A DNA stretch of 64,000 nucleotides from NCBI RefSeq assembly GCF_018613755.1, contig NZ_JAGGPP010000001.1, positions 62,001 through 126,000 on the forward strand, written 5' to 3'. The notes beneath the pieces are model-generated. The model made no database searches. It worked only from the letters and a program-made list of their open reading frames with translations, and was not told the DNA's origin. Shown here in pieces: positions 25,202-35,595 of the stretch. The stretch is from Arthrobacter sp. ISL-72 (lineage in GTDB: Bacteria > Actinomycetota > Actinomycetes > Actinomycetales > Micrococcaceae). The stretch's first letter is position 1. Each line of letters begins with the position of its first letter. The translations under genes and the position numbers were made by a program.

Positions 25202-26002
25202 ATGACGTACACAGTGAACTGCTCCATCCTCCTGACGGAGCTGCCGTTGCTCGAGCGCCCCGCAGCCGCGAAGGCAGCCGGTTTTGACGCCGTCGAGTTC
25301 TGGTGGCCCTTCGAAACCTCCGTTCCCACCGACGCACAGGTCACCGGGTTCGAGAACGCCATCAAGGACGCCGGCGTTCAGCTCACCGGCTTGAACTTCA
25401 ACGCCGGCAACATGCCGGGCGGCGACCGCGGCCTGGTCTCCTGGCCGGCACGCTCCGCCGAATTCCAGGACAACATCGACGTCGTCGCCGGCATCGGCGA
25501 GCGCCTCGGCTGCAAGGCCTTCAACGCCCTTTACGGCAACCGTGTTGACGGTGAGTCCGCTGAGAAGCAGGACGCCATCGGTGCCGAAAACCTCGCGGCC
25601 GCGGCAGCCGGCGTCGCCCGCATCGGCGGCACCGTCCTCCTCGAACCCGTCAGCGGCGCGCCCAAGTACCCGCTCCTCACCGCCGACGACGCACTCAAGG
25701 TGATTGCCCGCGTCAAGGCGGAGGCCGGCGTCGACAACGTCAAGCTCCTCGCCGACTTCTACCACCTGGCCGTCAACGGGGACGACGTCGCCGCCGTCAT
25801 CGAAAACCACGCCAAGGACTTCGGCCATATCCAGATCGCCGACAACCCCGGCCGCGGGGCTCCCGGAACCGGGCAGCTTCCCCTCGGCGAGTGGATCGCC
25901 CGCAGCCGCGAACTCGGCTACGAGGGCTATATCGGCCTCGAGTACAAGGAACCGGCGGAGACCGCCTTCAGCTGGGCCATCCGCCAGCGCGTCTCCCAGT
26001 AG
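25202..26002 (+). CDS. hyi: Hydroxypyruvate isomerase
   Basis: Interconverts hydroxypyruvate and tartronate semialdehyde. A 266-residue TIM-barrel protein of the xylose-isomerase-like family: VNCSILLTELPLLERPAAAK at the start, GFDAVEFWWPF, GLNFNAGNMPGGDRG (diagnostic of Hyi), LEPVSG with a metal-binding Glu, ADFYHLAVNGDD, and GLEYKEP at the end. The ATG follows GGAAGGACC. First gene of the glyoxylate operon hyi-glxR-gcl-glxK-allB. Confidence 0.93.
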   Translation: MTYTVNCSILLTELPLLERPAAAKAAGFDAVEFWWPFETSVPTDAQVTGFENAIKDAGVQLTGLNFNAGNMPGGDRGLVSWPARSAEFQDNIDVVAGIGERLGCKAFNALYGNRVDGESAEKQDAIGAENLAAAAAGVARIGGTVLLEPVSGAPKYPLLTADDALKVIARVKAEAGVDNVKLLADFYHLAVNGDDVAAVIENHAKDFGHIQIADNPGRGAPGTGQLPLGEWIARSRELGYEGYIGLEYKEPAETAFSWAIRQRVSQ

Positions 26003-26059
26003 TCCCCACCCGCCCCCCAGCACACCGGCACCACCACAGACTTCAGAAAGAGAACCACA

Positions 26060-26938
26060 ATGAGCAACGTTGCAGTCATCGGACTCGGAATCATGGGACT
26101 GCCCATGGCCATCAACCTCGTCAAGGCCGGGCACACCGTCACCGGTTTCAACCGAAGCCAGGACAAGATCGACAAGCTCGTCTCCGAAGGCGGCAAGGGT
26201 GCCACGAGCATCGCGGACGCCGTCAAGGATGCCGACGTCGTCATCACCATGGTGCCGGACTCCCCCGATGTTGAGGGCGTAGTCAGCGGCGAGGACGGCG
26301 TCTTCGCCAACGCGAAGAAGGGCACCTTGTGGATCGACGCGTCCAGCATCCGACCGGACGTCGCCAAGCGCCTCTCCGAGGACGCCGTTGCAGCAGGCAT
26401 CCGCCCGCTCGACGCCCCGGTTTCCGGCGGTGAGCAGGGCGCCATCGACGCCGCCCTGTCCATCATGGTCGGCGGCGAGGCAGCTGACTTCGAGGCAGCG
26501 CAGGACGTCCTCAACGCCGTCGGCAAGACCATCGTCCACGTCGGCCCCTCCGGCTCCGGCCAGACCGTCAAGGCTGCGAACCAGCTGATCGTCGCCGTCA
26601 ACATCGAGGTCCTCGGCGAGGCCATCGCCTTCCTCGAGGCCTACGGCGTGGACACGGACGCCGCCCTCAAGGTCCTCGGCGGCGGCCTGGCCGGCTCCAA
26701 GGTCCTCGACCAGAAGGGCCAGAAGATGCTCGACCGCAACTTCGACCCCGGCTTCCGCCTGGCCCTCCACCACAAGGACCTGGGCATCGTCACCTCCGCC
26801 GCCCGCGAAGCCAACGTCTCCATCCCGCTCGGCGCCGTCGTCGCCCAGCTCGTCGCCGCCACCGTGAATCAGGGCGACGGCGGCCTGGACCACTCGGGAC
26901 TCTTCAAGCAGGTCCTCCAGCTCAGCGGCCGGAAGTAA
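26060..26938 (+). CDS. glxR: 2-hydroxy-3-oxopropionate (tartronate semialdehyde) reductase
   Basis: Reduces tartronate semialdehyde to D-glycerate with NAD(P)H. The 292-residue beta-hydroxyacid dehydrogenase has the Rossmann motif GLGIMGLPMAINLVKAGH at 8-25. The substrate loop is LDAPVSGGEQGA near 119, and catalytic Lys lies in GSGQTVKAANQLIV near 170. The C-terminal domain is all-helical. A good AGAGAA site precedes the ATG. It lies 57 bp after hyi and is followed by an unusual inverted repeat before gcl. Confidence 0.93.
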   Translation: MSNVAVIGLGIMGLPMAINLVKAGHTVTGFNRSQDKIDKLVSEGGKGATSIADAVKDADVVITMVPDSPDVEGVVSGEDGVFANAKKGTLWIDASSIRPDVAKRLSEDAVAAGIRPLDAPVSGGEQGAIDAALSIMVGGEAADFEAAQDVLNAVGKTIVHVGPSGSGQTVKAANQLIVAVNIEVLGEAIAFLEAYGVDTDAALKVLGGGLAGSKVLDQKGQKMLDRNFDPGFRLALHHKDLGIVTSAAREANVSIPLGAVVAQLVAATVNQGDGGLDHSGLFKQVLQLSGRK

Positions 26939-26952
26939 CCCACTCCCCCTCC

Positions 26953-27017
26953 CGAGTTTTTGTCCAGATAATCGGCGCAAATGGACCTTTAGAGGCCATT
27001 ATCTGGACAAAAACTCG
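26953..27017. repeat. 20-bp inverted repeat with 25-nt spacer between glxR and gcl
   Basis: The left arm (26953-26972, CGAGTTTTTGTCCAGATAAT) is exactly complementary to the right arm (26998-27017). The spacer is 25 nt. The arms are AT-rich compared with both flanking genes, which suggests an inserted palindromic element. It may attenuate transcription within the operon or be a mobile REP-like unit. Confidence 0.85.
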
Positions 27018-27134
27018 TAGCAGCAGCACCGGTTTGGGCAGGCGTTTCGAAAGGCTTTGCCACCCGGGCTTTCTTCAGCACACCCATTTTCGGGCTAGAC
27101 AAGCCCCGCCACAGACTTCCCCTAGGAGCACACA

Positions 27135-28925
<1,791 letters not shown>

Positions 28926-28927
28926 TC

Positions 28928-30157
28928 ATGCGGATCGTGATCGCACCGGACAAGTTCAAGGGTTCGCTGTCCGCGCCGGAGGTGGCCCGGCACCTCGACG
29001 CCGGGCTGCAGTCGGCAACCGGCCATAACCTTGACGTCCTCCGGATTCCGGTGGCCGACGGCGGCGAGGGAACCCTCGATGCCGCCGTCGGCTCCGGCTT
29101 CACCCGCCGGAGCGCCACGGTCAGCGGCCCTACCGGGCAACCGCTCCGGGCGGGCTTCGCGGTCCGCGGCCGGGAAGCAGTCATCGAAATGGCGGCCGCT
29201 TCCGGCCTCGCCGCCCTCCCCGGCAACAGCACCGGCGGCGACGGTGACGGCACCGGAGACGGTGACGGCGGCCGGCCGGACTCGGCCAGCGCCAAGGGCG
29301 CCACCAGCCTCGGGACCGGGGAACTGATCCGGGCAGCGCTCGACGCCGGGTGCCGGCAGATCATTCTGGGCGTCGGCGGGAGCGCCAACACAGACGGCGG
29401 CGCCGGCGTGCTGCAGGGTCTCGGCGCCCAGCTCCTCGACGCCGACGGCAACGAACTGCCGCCCGGCGGCGCGGCCCTCGCCAGGCTCGACAGGATCGAC
29501 TTCTCCGGATTCGATTCCCGCCTTGACGAGGCCCGGTTTGTCCTCGCCAGCGACGTGGACAATCCACTGCTCGGAGCCGAAGGCGCCCCTGCAATCTTCG
29601 GACCGCAAAAGGGCGCCACCCCCGAAGACGTAAAAATCCTCGACGCCGCTCTGGCCCGTTTCGTGGATGTGCTCGCAGCTGAAATCGGCTCCCGCGCAGT
29701 GCGGGCAGCCGACGCACCCGGCGCAGGAGCGGCGGGCGGAGTGGGCTACGCGGCCATCGCGGTCCTGGCCGCGACGCGCAGGCCGGGCATCGACGTCGTG
29801 CTTGAATTCACCGGACTGGCGGACCGGCTGGCCGGCGCGGACCTGGTGATCACGGGCGAAGGCAGCCTGGACGAACAGAGCCTGCTCGGCAAGACTCCCA
29901 TGGGCGTGGCGCGGGCGGCTGCCCGCGCCGGCGTTCCGGTGGTGGCAGTCTGCGGCCGGACCACGCTGACTCCGGAGCAGCAGAAGGAATCGGGTTTCCG
30001 GCAGGTCTACCCGCTGACGTCGCTGGAGTCCAAGGTAGAAATATGTATAGCCGAAGCAGGACCCCTGCTTGAACAATTAGGAAAAAATATCGGCCGTCAC
30101 TTGGCAGACCTGATGCCAACGAACAGCGCCGCCTCAAAGGAGCCCCTCAATGTCTGA
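28928..30157 (+). CDS. glxK: Glycerate kinase (GarK/GlxK type)
   Basis: Phosphorylates D-glycerate, feeding the glyoxylate branch into glycolysis. The 409-residue protein begins [20 protein letters not shown], the unmistakable opening of this kinase family, with [12 protein letters not shown] near 40 and [20 protein letters not shown] near 147. [15 protein letters not shown] lies near 315. An unusual Gly/Asp insertion ([13 protein letters not shown], about 100-112) lies in a surface region. It starts 2 bp after gcl and overlaps allB by 8 bp, so translation is coupled at both ends. Confidence 0.93.
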   Translation: MRIVIAPDKFKGSLSAPEVARHLDAGLQSATGHNLDVLRIPVADGGEGTLDAAVGSGFTRRSATVSGPTGQPLRAGFAVRGREAVIEMAAASGLAALPGNSTGGDGDGTGDGDGGRPDSASAKGATSLGTGELIRAALDAGCRQIILGVGGSANTDGGAGVLQGLGAQLLDADGNELPPGGAALARLDRIDFSGFDSRLDEARFVLASDVDNPLLGAEGAPAIFGPQKGATPEDVKILDAALARFVDVLAAEIGSRAVRAADAPGAGAAGGVGYAAIAVLAATRRPGIDVVLEFTGLADRLAGADLVITGEGSLDEQSLLGKTPMGVARAAARAGVPVVAVCGRTTLTPEQQKESGFRQVYPLTSLESKVEICIAEAGPLLEQLGKNIGRHLADLMPTNSAASKEPLNV

Positions 30158-31493
30158 AGAAAGCTTTGACCTCGTCATCCGGGGCCGGCGCATCCTGACC
30201 ACCGCCGGCATCGCAGCCCGTGAAGTAGGAGTCCGCGGCGGCAAGATCGTCGCCATCGAGCCGCTCGGCAACGGCCTGTCCGGCGCCGAGGTGATCGAAC
30301 TGGCGGACGACGAAACCCTGATCCCCGGCCTGGTGGACACCCACGTCCACGTCAATGAGCCCGGCCGCACCGAGTGGGAGGGCTTTGCGTCCGCCACCCG
30401 CGCAGCCGCGGCCGGAGGCGTGACCACCATCATCGACATGCCGCTGAACTCCATCCCGCCCACCACCAACGTGGAAGGCCTCAAGCTCAAGCGCGAGGTG
30501 GCCGAAGACCAGGCGTTTGTGGACGTCGGATTCTGGGGCGGTGCCATCCCCGGGAACAAGGCGGACCTGCGCCCGCTGCACGACGAGGGTGTGTTCGGTT
30601 TCAAGTGCTTCCTGCTGCACTCCGGCGTGGACGAATTCCCGCACCTGGAGGCGGACGAGATGGAAGAGGACATGCGCGAGCTGAAATCCTTCGACTCGCT
30701 CATGATCGTCCACGCCGAGGACTCGCACGCAATCGACCACGCACCCCACCCCGGCGGCGCACACTACTCCACTTTCCTGGCCTCCCGCCCCCGGGGTGCC
30801 GAGAACAAGGCCATCGCCGAGGTGATCGAGCGCGCCCGCTGGACCGGCGCCCGCGCCCACATCCTGCACCTGTCCTCCTCCGACGCGCTGCCGATGATCG
30901 CTTCGGCAAAGCGCGACGGCGTGCACCTCACCGTGGAGACCTGCCCGCACTACCTCACACTGATGGCCGAGGAAATCCCCGACGGCGCCACGGCGTACAA
31001 GTGCTGCCCGCCCATCCGTGAGGCCTCCAACCGCGAGCTCCTCTGGCAGGGGCTGCAGGACGGCACGATCGACTGCATCGTCTCGGACCACTCGCCGTCG
31101 ACGCTTGACCTGAAGGACCTGGAGAACGGCGACTTCGCCGTGGCCTGGGGCGGGGTCTCCTCCCTGCAGCTTGGCCTGTCCCTGATCTGGACCGAAGCCC
31201 GTCACCGCGGCATCCCGCTGGAGCAGGTGGTGTCCTGGATGGCCGAGAAGCCGGCCGCCCTGGCCCGGCTCTCCAACAAGGGGCAGCTGGCGCTCGGCTA
31301 CGACGCCGACTTCTCCGTCTTCGCTCCCGACGAGGCCTTCGTGGTGGACGTGTCCAAGCTCAAGCACAAGAACCCCATCACTCCGTACGACGGCAAAGCA
31401 CTCTCCGGCGTGGTCCGCAAGACATTCCTGCGCGGGAACGTGGTGGACGGCCGGACTCCGGGCGGAAAGCTCATCCGCCGCGGCGGCGTCTGA
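30150..31493 (+). CDS. allB: Allantoinase
   Basis: Hydrolyses allantoin to allantoate. The 447-residue dizinc amidohydrolase has [16 protein letters not shown] (His65, His67), the carboxylatable-lysine segment [20 protein letters not shown] near 148, [15 protein letters not shown], and the metal Asp in IVSDHSPS. The [10 protein letters not shown] sequence separates it from dihydropyrimidinases. AAAGGAG precedes the ATG, which overlaps glxK by 8 bp. Allantoate processing is not encoded in this operon; the M20 enzyme at 11.9 kb is the only candidate in the window. Confidence 0.93.
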   Translation: MSEESFDLVIRGRRILTTAGIAAREVGVRGGKIVAIEPLGNGLSGAEVIELADDETLIPGLVDTHVHVNEPGRTEWEGFASATRAAAAGGVTTIIDMPLNSIPPTTNVEGLKLKREVAEDQAFVDVGFWGGAIPGNKADLRPLHDEGVFGFKCFLLHSGVDEFPHLEADEMEEDMRELKSFDSLMIVHAEDSHAIDHAPHPGGAHYSTFLASRPRGAENKAIAEVIERARWTGARAHILHLSSSDALPMIASAKRDGVHLTVETCPHYLTLMAEEIPDGATAYKCCPPIREASNRELLWQGLQDGTIDCIVSDHSPSTLDLKDLENGDFAVAWGGVSSLQLGLSLIWTEARHRGIPLEQVVSWMAEKPAALARLSNKGQLALGYDADFSVFAPDEAFVVDVSKLKHKNPITPYDGKALSGVVRKTFLRGNVVDGRTPGGKLIRRGGV

Positions 31494-31504
31494 GGCATAC
31501 CGCC

Positions 31505-32248
31505 ATGGCAGTCCAGGTACATTCCCCGCGCGGCATATGTACGCCCGGCCCTGCGAAAGTGGGGCGGGTGCCGGCCGGGCCAGTGCGAGAGGGTCCGGCG
31601 CCGGCTGGCCCGGCCCCGGCTGGCGCCGCGCTCAAGGCCCATGGGCTGGCCGTCTGGGTGACTCCGGGCGGCGAGGACATTGACGACGCCGTGCTGGCAC
31701 GTGCCGCGGAACTGTTGCTGGCGCGTGCACTGAAGATTGCTCCGGAGGCGGAAGTTCATGTCTGGCCCGCCGCCGGAGCTGCAAACTCCGCTACCGCCGC
31801 CGCCCCGCCGGGGGGACCGCAAGGGCACGCCGGTAGCAGAACCCAGGTGCCGTCGTCGTCCGTTCCGGAGGACTCCCCGGAGGACGACGACGGCGCAACT
31901 CCCCTCCCGCCGTCGGCCGGCCCCGCCAGCCTCGTCTCCGTTGACCTTGCCGCCGGCGAGGTGCGGTTGGACGGACAGCCGGTGGCACTGACCGGCGTCG
32001 AATTCAAGCTGCTGCGCTACCTCGTGGAGAACTGCTCGCGGGCCATCAGCCGGGAGGAGCTGCGGCTGTTCCTGGAGTCGTTCGATTCGCCCGCGGCGGC
32101 CTCCCGTTCCATCGATGTGTACGTGGGCCGGGTGCGGCGGAAGCTGCTGCGGGGCCGGCACGCGATCGCCACGGTGCGTGGCGGCGGCTACCAGTTTGTC
32201 CCGGGCCCGCACACGAAAGTGCGCGGACCTGCGGAATACTGCATCTGA
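31505..32248 (+). CDS. Orphan OmpR/PhoB-type winged-helix protein without receiver domain
   Basis: A 247-residue protein with a DNA-binding domain at about 140-235: VDLAAGEVRLDGQPVALTG, EFKLLRYLVENCSRAISREEL, then SRSIDVYVGRVRRKL and VRGGGYQFV, the standard OmpR fold. No aspartate-bearing receiver is present. The N-terminal part has a small alpha/beta segment (LAVWVTPGGEDIDDAVLARA) and a Pro/Ala/Gly linker. Such proteins act alone or are controlled by a partner. It starts 11 bp after allB, so it may regulate or sense the glyoxylate/allantoin operon. Confidence 0.8.
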   Translation: MAVQVHSPRGICTPGPAKVGRVPAGPVREGPAPAGPAPAGAALKAHGLAVWVTPGGEDIDDAVLARAAELLLARALKIAPEAEVHVWPAAGAANSATAAAPPGGPQGHAGSRTQVPSSSVPEDSPEDDDGATPLPPSAGPASLVSVDLAAGEVRLDGQPVALTGVEFKLLRYLVENCSRAISREELRLFLESFDSPAAASRSIDVYVGRVRRKLLRGRHAIATVRGGGYQFVPGPHTKVRGPAEYCI

Positions 32249-32340
32249 ACGCGTGGTTGTTTCAGTAACAGCCGTCTGCCACACCCGTTGGGTACGTTGA
32301 GTACGCAGCTTTGTCAGAATCAGACTCCCAAAGGATCCTC

Positions 32341-32820
32341 ATGAGCCCCACCCTGACCATCAAGCTTCAGCCCGGAACTCAGGCACCGGACTTCACCCTG
32401 CCCGACGCCGAGGGCATTCCGACGTCGCTGGCCGACTACCGCGGCAAGAACGTCATTGTGTACTTCTACCCGGAAGCCGCCACCCCCGGCTGCACCACTG
32501 AGGCCTGCGACTTCCGCGACAGCCTGGCGTCCCTGCAGGGATCCGGCTACGAGGTCCTGGGCGTCTCCCCCGACGCCCCCGAAAAGCTGGCCCACTTCAC
32601 CGGCGACTTCGCCCTGACCTTCCCGCTCCTGGCCGACGAGGACCACTCCGTGGCCCTGGCCTACGGCGCCTGGGGTGAGAAGCTGCGCGACGGCGAAGTC
32701 ACCGAGGGCATCGTCCGCTCCACCGTGGTGCTGGACACCGAAGGCAAAGTGAAGCTGGCCCAGTACCAGGTCAAGGCCCAGGGCCACGTGGCGGCGCTGA
32801 AGGAAGCCCTCGGCGTCTAG
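32341..32820 (+). CDS. bcp: Peroxiredoxin, BCP/PrxQ type
   Basis: Thiol peroxidase reducing hydroperoxides. The 159-residue protein has the active-site motif PEAATPGCTTEACDF, with peroxidatic Cys51 and resolving Cys56 five residues on, the PrxQ arrangement. FPLLADEDHSVALAYGAWG and RSTVVLD follow as in BCP. The ATG at 32341 has AAGGA upstream; a TTG ten codons earlier lacks one. Monocistronic, followed by a palindromic repeat element. Confidence 0.93.
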   Translation: MSPTLTIKLQPGTQAPDFTLPDAEGIPTSLADYRGKNVIVYFYPEAATPGCTTEACDFRDSLASLQGSGYEVLGVSPDAPEKLAHFTGDFALTFPLLADEDHSVALAYGAWGEKLRDGEVTEGIVRSTVVLDTEGKVKLAQYQVKAQGHVAALKEALGV

Positions 32821-32912
32821 GACGCTCTCTCACTACCAGCCAGAAAACCCGGAACGCTCTCTCACCATTGAGAGAGCGTTCCGGTTTAAGCGACAGGAAG
32901 TGAGAAAGCGTC
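32821..32912. repeat. Nested palindromic (REP-like) element, copy 1
   Basis: Outer arms GACGCTCTCTCACT (32821-32834) and its near complement (32899-32912, 13 of 14) enclose an inner perfect 16-bp hairpin (32849-32864 / 32869-32884) with a CCAT loop. The inner arms contain the same CGCTCTCTCA word. A related element lies at 37138. It sits between the convergent bcp and hydrolase genes and could also terminate both. Confidence 0.85.
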
Positions 32913-32990
32913 GGGGTGGTTAGAGGGGACCCTGGCCGGGAAAGGCCGGGCCCGGCACGGCCCCGCTGCTCCGGGGCCCGCGCCCCCTGC

Positions 32991-33950
32991 TCACAGCTGG
33001 CCGGCGGCCAGCACTGGCTGACGGACCTGAGCCGGGGTGAAGCGGGCTCCGGCGTCGGGGAAGCCTGGAACCTCGATGCGGGCATGGCTGTGGACTTCAG
33101 TAACGGTGGCCCGCGTGTGCTCGGCGATCTTGGCCAGGGTGGTGACCCACATGCCGTCCATTGCCTTGACCTGGCTGATCAGCTGTTCCAGCGCCACCGC
33201 TTTGGACGGCCGGCCGGAGATGAAGGGATGGTTCGTCAGCACGAAGCAACTTCCCGCCGCGTGGTGAGCCTCGGCCTCGAGTGTCCACATCTCGAGGACC
33301 TTGGCGGGGCTTTCGATGACTCCGCTGCCGGTGACTCCCGGGTAGAAGGCGTACTGCTCCCAGTCGTCCAGTGCCCAGTCGACCGGGATCTCGACCAGGT
33401 CCCTGGAGTCGCCGTCGGCGACGCTGAAGCGGTACGGGGCATCGCCGTCGAGCAGGCTTGAGTCGTAGAGGAAGCCGCGGTCCGCAAGGAGCGCCGGCGA
33501 GTGCCAGTTCAATTCCCACCAGGGGGCGCGGTAGCCCACCGGCCGCACTCCTGCGACATTGGCCAGCGCTTCCAGGCCGCGGTCGATGTACCGTGCCTCG
33601 GTGGCGGCGTCGATGCCCTGCATGGGTTCGTGCAGGTAGCCGTGGTGCGCGATCTCGTGCCCCGCGTCCGCGATCCGGCGAACCACATCCGGGTAGCTTT
33701 CGGCAGTGAATCCGGGGATGAAGAACGTGGCCTGGATGTCGTGGCGCTGCAGGATCTGGAGCAGCCGCGGCACCGCAACCTTGGGTCCGTAGGACTGGTG
33801 GCTCATGAGGGACATCCGGCGTGTGCTGGCGGGATCATGGGCAATGGTGCATGACTCGGCATCGACATCGAACGTGAAGGATGCGGCAGCTTTGAACCCT
33901 TCGGGCCAGGTGATGGGGTGGGCGGAGTCCGGGAAGGCGGGAAAATCCAT
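32991..33950 (-). CDS. Polysaccharide deacetylase-like amidohydrolase
   Basis: A 319-residue NodB/CE4-fold protein of the small-molecule amidohydrolase branch that includes PuuE allantoinase and cyclic imide hydrolase. Motifs are FTFDVDAESCT near 26 (metal Asp region), PRLLQILQRHDIQATFFIPG near 62, GHEIAHHGYLHEPM near 97 (metal His pair), VGYRAPWWELNW near 137 and DYSSLLD-like YDSSLLD. No signal peptide, so it acts inside the cell rather than on cell wall. AAGGAA precedes the ATG. It is 14 bp after an NCS1 transporter and divergent from PucR, so a purine, hydantoin or other cyclic amide is the likely substrate. Confidence 0.85.
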   Translation of the reverse strand: MDFPAFPDSAHPITWPEGFKAAASFTFDVDAESCTIAHDPASTRRMSLMSHQSYGPKVAVPRLLQILQRHDIQATFFIPGFTAESYPDVVRRIADAGHEIAHHGYLHEPMQGIDAATEARYIDRGLEALANVAGVRPVGYRAPWWELNWHSPALLADRGFLYDSSLLDGDAPYRFSVADGDSRDLVEIPVDWALDDWEQYAFYPGVTGSGVIESPAKVLEMWTLEAEAHHAAGSCFVLTNHPFISGRPSKAVALEQLISQVKAMDGMWVTTLAKIAEHTRATVTEVHSHARIEVPGFPDAGARFTPAQVRQPVLAAGQL

Positions 33951-33964
33951 GGTCCGGTTCCTTT

Positions 33965-35488
33965 CTAGAGCGAGACGGCTGTGGTGGACGGGCGGGCTGC
34001 TGTTTCCGGCACGTCTGCCGGGACCGGCTGCGCTCCCGCGTTGGCCAGGAACTTGCGGTGAACCCGGGGGCCGAGAACCGCATAGCACCCGGCGCTGCTG
34101 AGTCCGCCGGCCAGCCAGGACAGGTCCCAGCCGCCCAGGGCCACGGCGATGGGGCCCTGCATTACCGGGACCAGCCCGTACATGAACAGCCAGGTGGCGA
34201 AGATGCCGAACAGGAGGGACGCGACGCCGGCCCAGTTGACACCGGGGAGCCGCTTGGTGCCCACGCGGTCGAACAGCCGCGCGGTGTCGCCGGGCCAGCG
34301 CTTCTCGATCCAGAAGTAGTGCACCAGCATGACGCCGCCCCAGGCAGCCACCCACGCCACGAGTCCGATGAGCCAGGCGTCCAGCACGGCGGCGAAGTCC
34401 TCTTGGAAGATGAAGAAGACGACGGCGGCCAGCGAGAACACGCCGACGAAAAGGTTCAGCTTGCGGCGGCTGATGGTGATGTCGAGTGCCTGCGTCGCGA
34501 CGGAGAAGGTGTAGATGTTCAGGATGTTCGTGGCGATGGGCCCGTGCAGGACCATCAGGAGCACGGGAAGTGCAAGGACTCCGAAATTCTGGACGATGAG
34601 CTTTCCGGGGTCGATTTCGCCGCTGTTGGTGGCGAGGCTGGCGCCCAGGACGCCGAGCCAGACGACCGGGATGAACTGTCCCAGGACCGAGGCCAGGTAG
34701 ACCTTCCGCTTCGGCACTTCGGTGCTGACGAAGCGTGAGTAGTCGGCGGCGTAGGTGAACCAGGTGATGCCCCAGCCGATTCCGATTGCTGTCATCACGG
34801 CGCTCATCGCGGCGATGCGCTCCGAGCCTTCGAGGATGTTGTCGGCGGGACCGGCGTATGCCCAGTCGATCTTCATGCCGAACCACGCGACGGCGGACAT
34901 GACAGCAAGGATGATGATGGTGGGCGGAACTGTCCACTTTTCAAACGCGGCAATGGCTTTGTAGCCGAACCAGGCGATGGCTACCTGTGCAGCCATGATG
35001 GTGGTGGCCACGCCGATCTTCCAGCCGTAGTTATGGGCCGTTGGGTCAACCCAGCCAAGGGTGCCGAACAATGCCATGACCAGGTCCAGGATGATCCACG
35101 TGTTGACCGCACACCATCCGATGACCAGCAGGGCCTGGATGGCGGCGGGCAGGTAGTTTCCGCGCCTGCCGAAAGCTGCGCGGGCCAGCACCATGCCGGT
35201 GGCGCCCGTCTTCTGTCCGAGCAGGACGAAGCAGCCAAACAGGAGCATGCCGATCAGGTTCCCCAAAACCAGGACGGTAACGGTGTCGGCAAACCCGAGA
35301 CCGAGGTGGATGCCGAGGGCGCCGAGTACCCAGTTGATCGGTGCCAGGTTGGCTCCGGCCCAGATCCAGAACTGCCCGGAAACCTTCCGTGTCCGCTTTG
35401 ATTCCGGGATGGGCTGTAGCCAGGCTTCGACATCTTCGCCGGCCACGGGCGCTTGGCCGGCCGGGACTGCAGAGGAGTTGTTGTGCAT
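33965..35488 (-). CDS. NCS1-family nucleobase:cation symporter
   Basis: A 507-residue membrane transporter of the purine/cytosine/allantoin permease family with about 12 helices. Typical segments are FWIWAGANLAPINWVLGALG near 42 (first helix with the family's N-terminal motif), LGNLIGMLLFGCFVLLGQKTG, ARAAFGRRGNYLPAAIQALL, and WGITWFTYAADYSRFV near 250. It is likely to import a nucleobase or related ring compound used by the downstream deacetylase-like hydrolase. Divergent from the PucR gene, sharing a 107-bp promoter region. Confidence 0.9.
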   Translation of the reverse strand: MHNNSSAVPAGQAPVAGEDVEAWLQPIPESKRTRKVSGQFWIWAGANLAPINWVLGALGIHLGLGFADTVTVLVLGNLIGMLLFGCFVLLGQKTGATGMVLARAAFGRRGNYLPAAIQALLVIGWCAVNTWIILDLVMALFGTLGWVDPTAHNYGWKIGVATTIMAAQVAIAWFGYKAIAAFEKWTVPPTIIILAVMSAVAWFGMKIDWAYAGPADNILEGSERIAAMSAVMTAIGIGWGITWFTYAADYSRFVSTEVPKRKVYLASVLGQFIPVVWLGVLGASLATNSGEIDPGKLIVQNFGVLALPVLLMVLHGPIATNILNIYTFSVATQALDITISRRKLNLFVGVFSLAAVVFFIFQEDFAAVLDAWLIGLVAWVAAWGGVMLVHYFWIEKRWPGDTARLFDRVGTKRLPGVNWAGVASLLFGIFATWLFMYGLVPVMQGPIAVALGGWDLSWLAGGLSSAGCYAVLGPRVHRKFLANAGAQPVPADVPETAARPSTTAVSL

Positions 35489-35595
35489 GTGGTGCCTCCG
35501 TGGGGGAAAGGGATACCGCCAGATTATGTGTCACAGGCCACACCCAACAAGATACGATGTGTACATCAAATAGACCTTTTGCGTGACGGAGCGTA

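Noticed and set aside
25169..26980. Long open frame on the minus strand opposite hyi and glxR
   Set aside because: Its protein is a low-complexity Gly/Asp/Val/Leu mixture caused by codon bias of the real genes on the other strand; both real genes have full family motifs.
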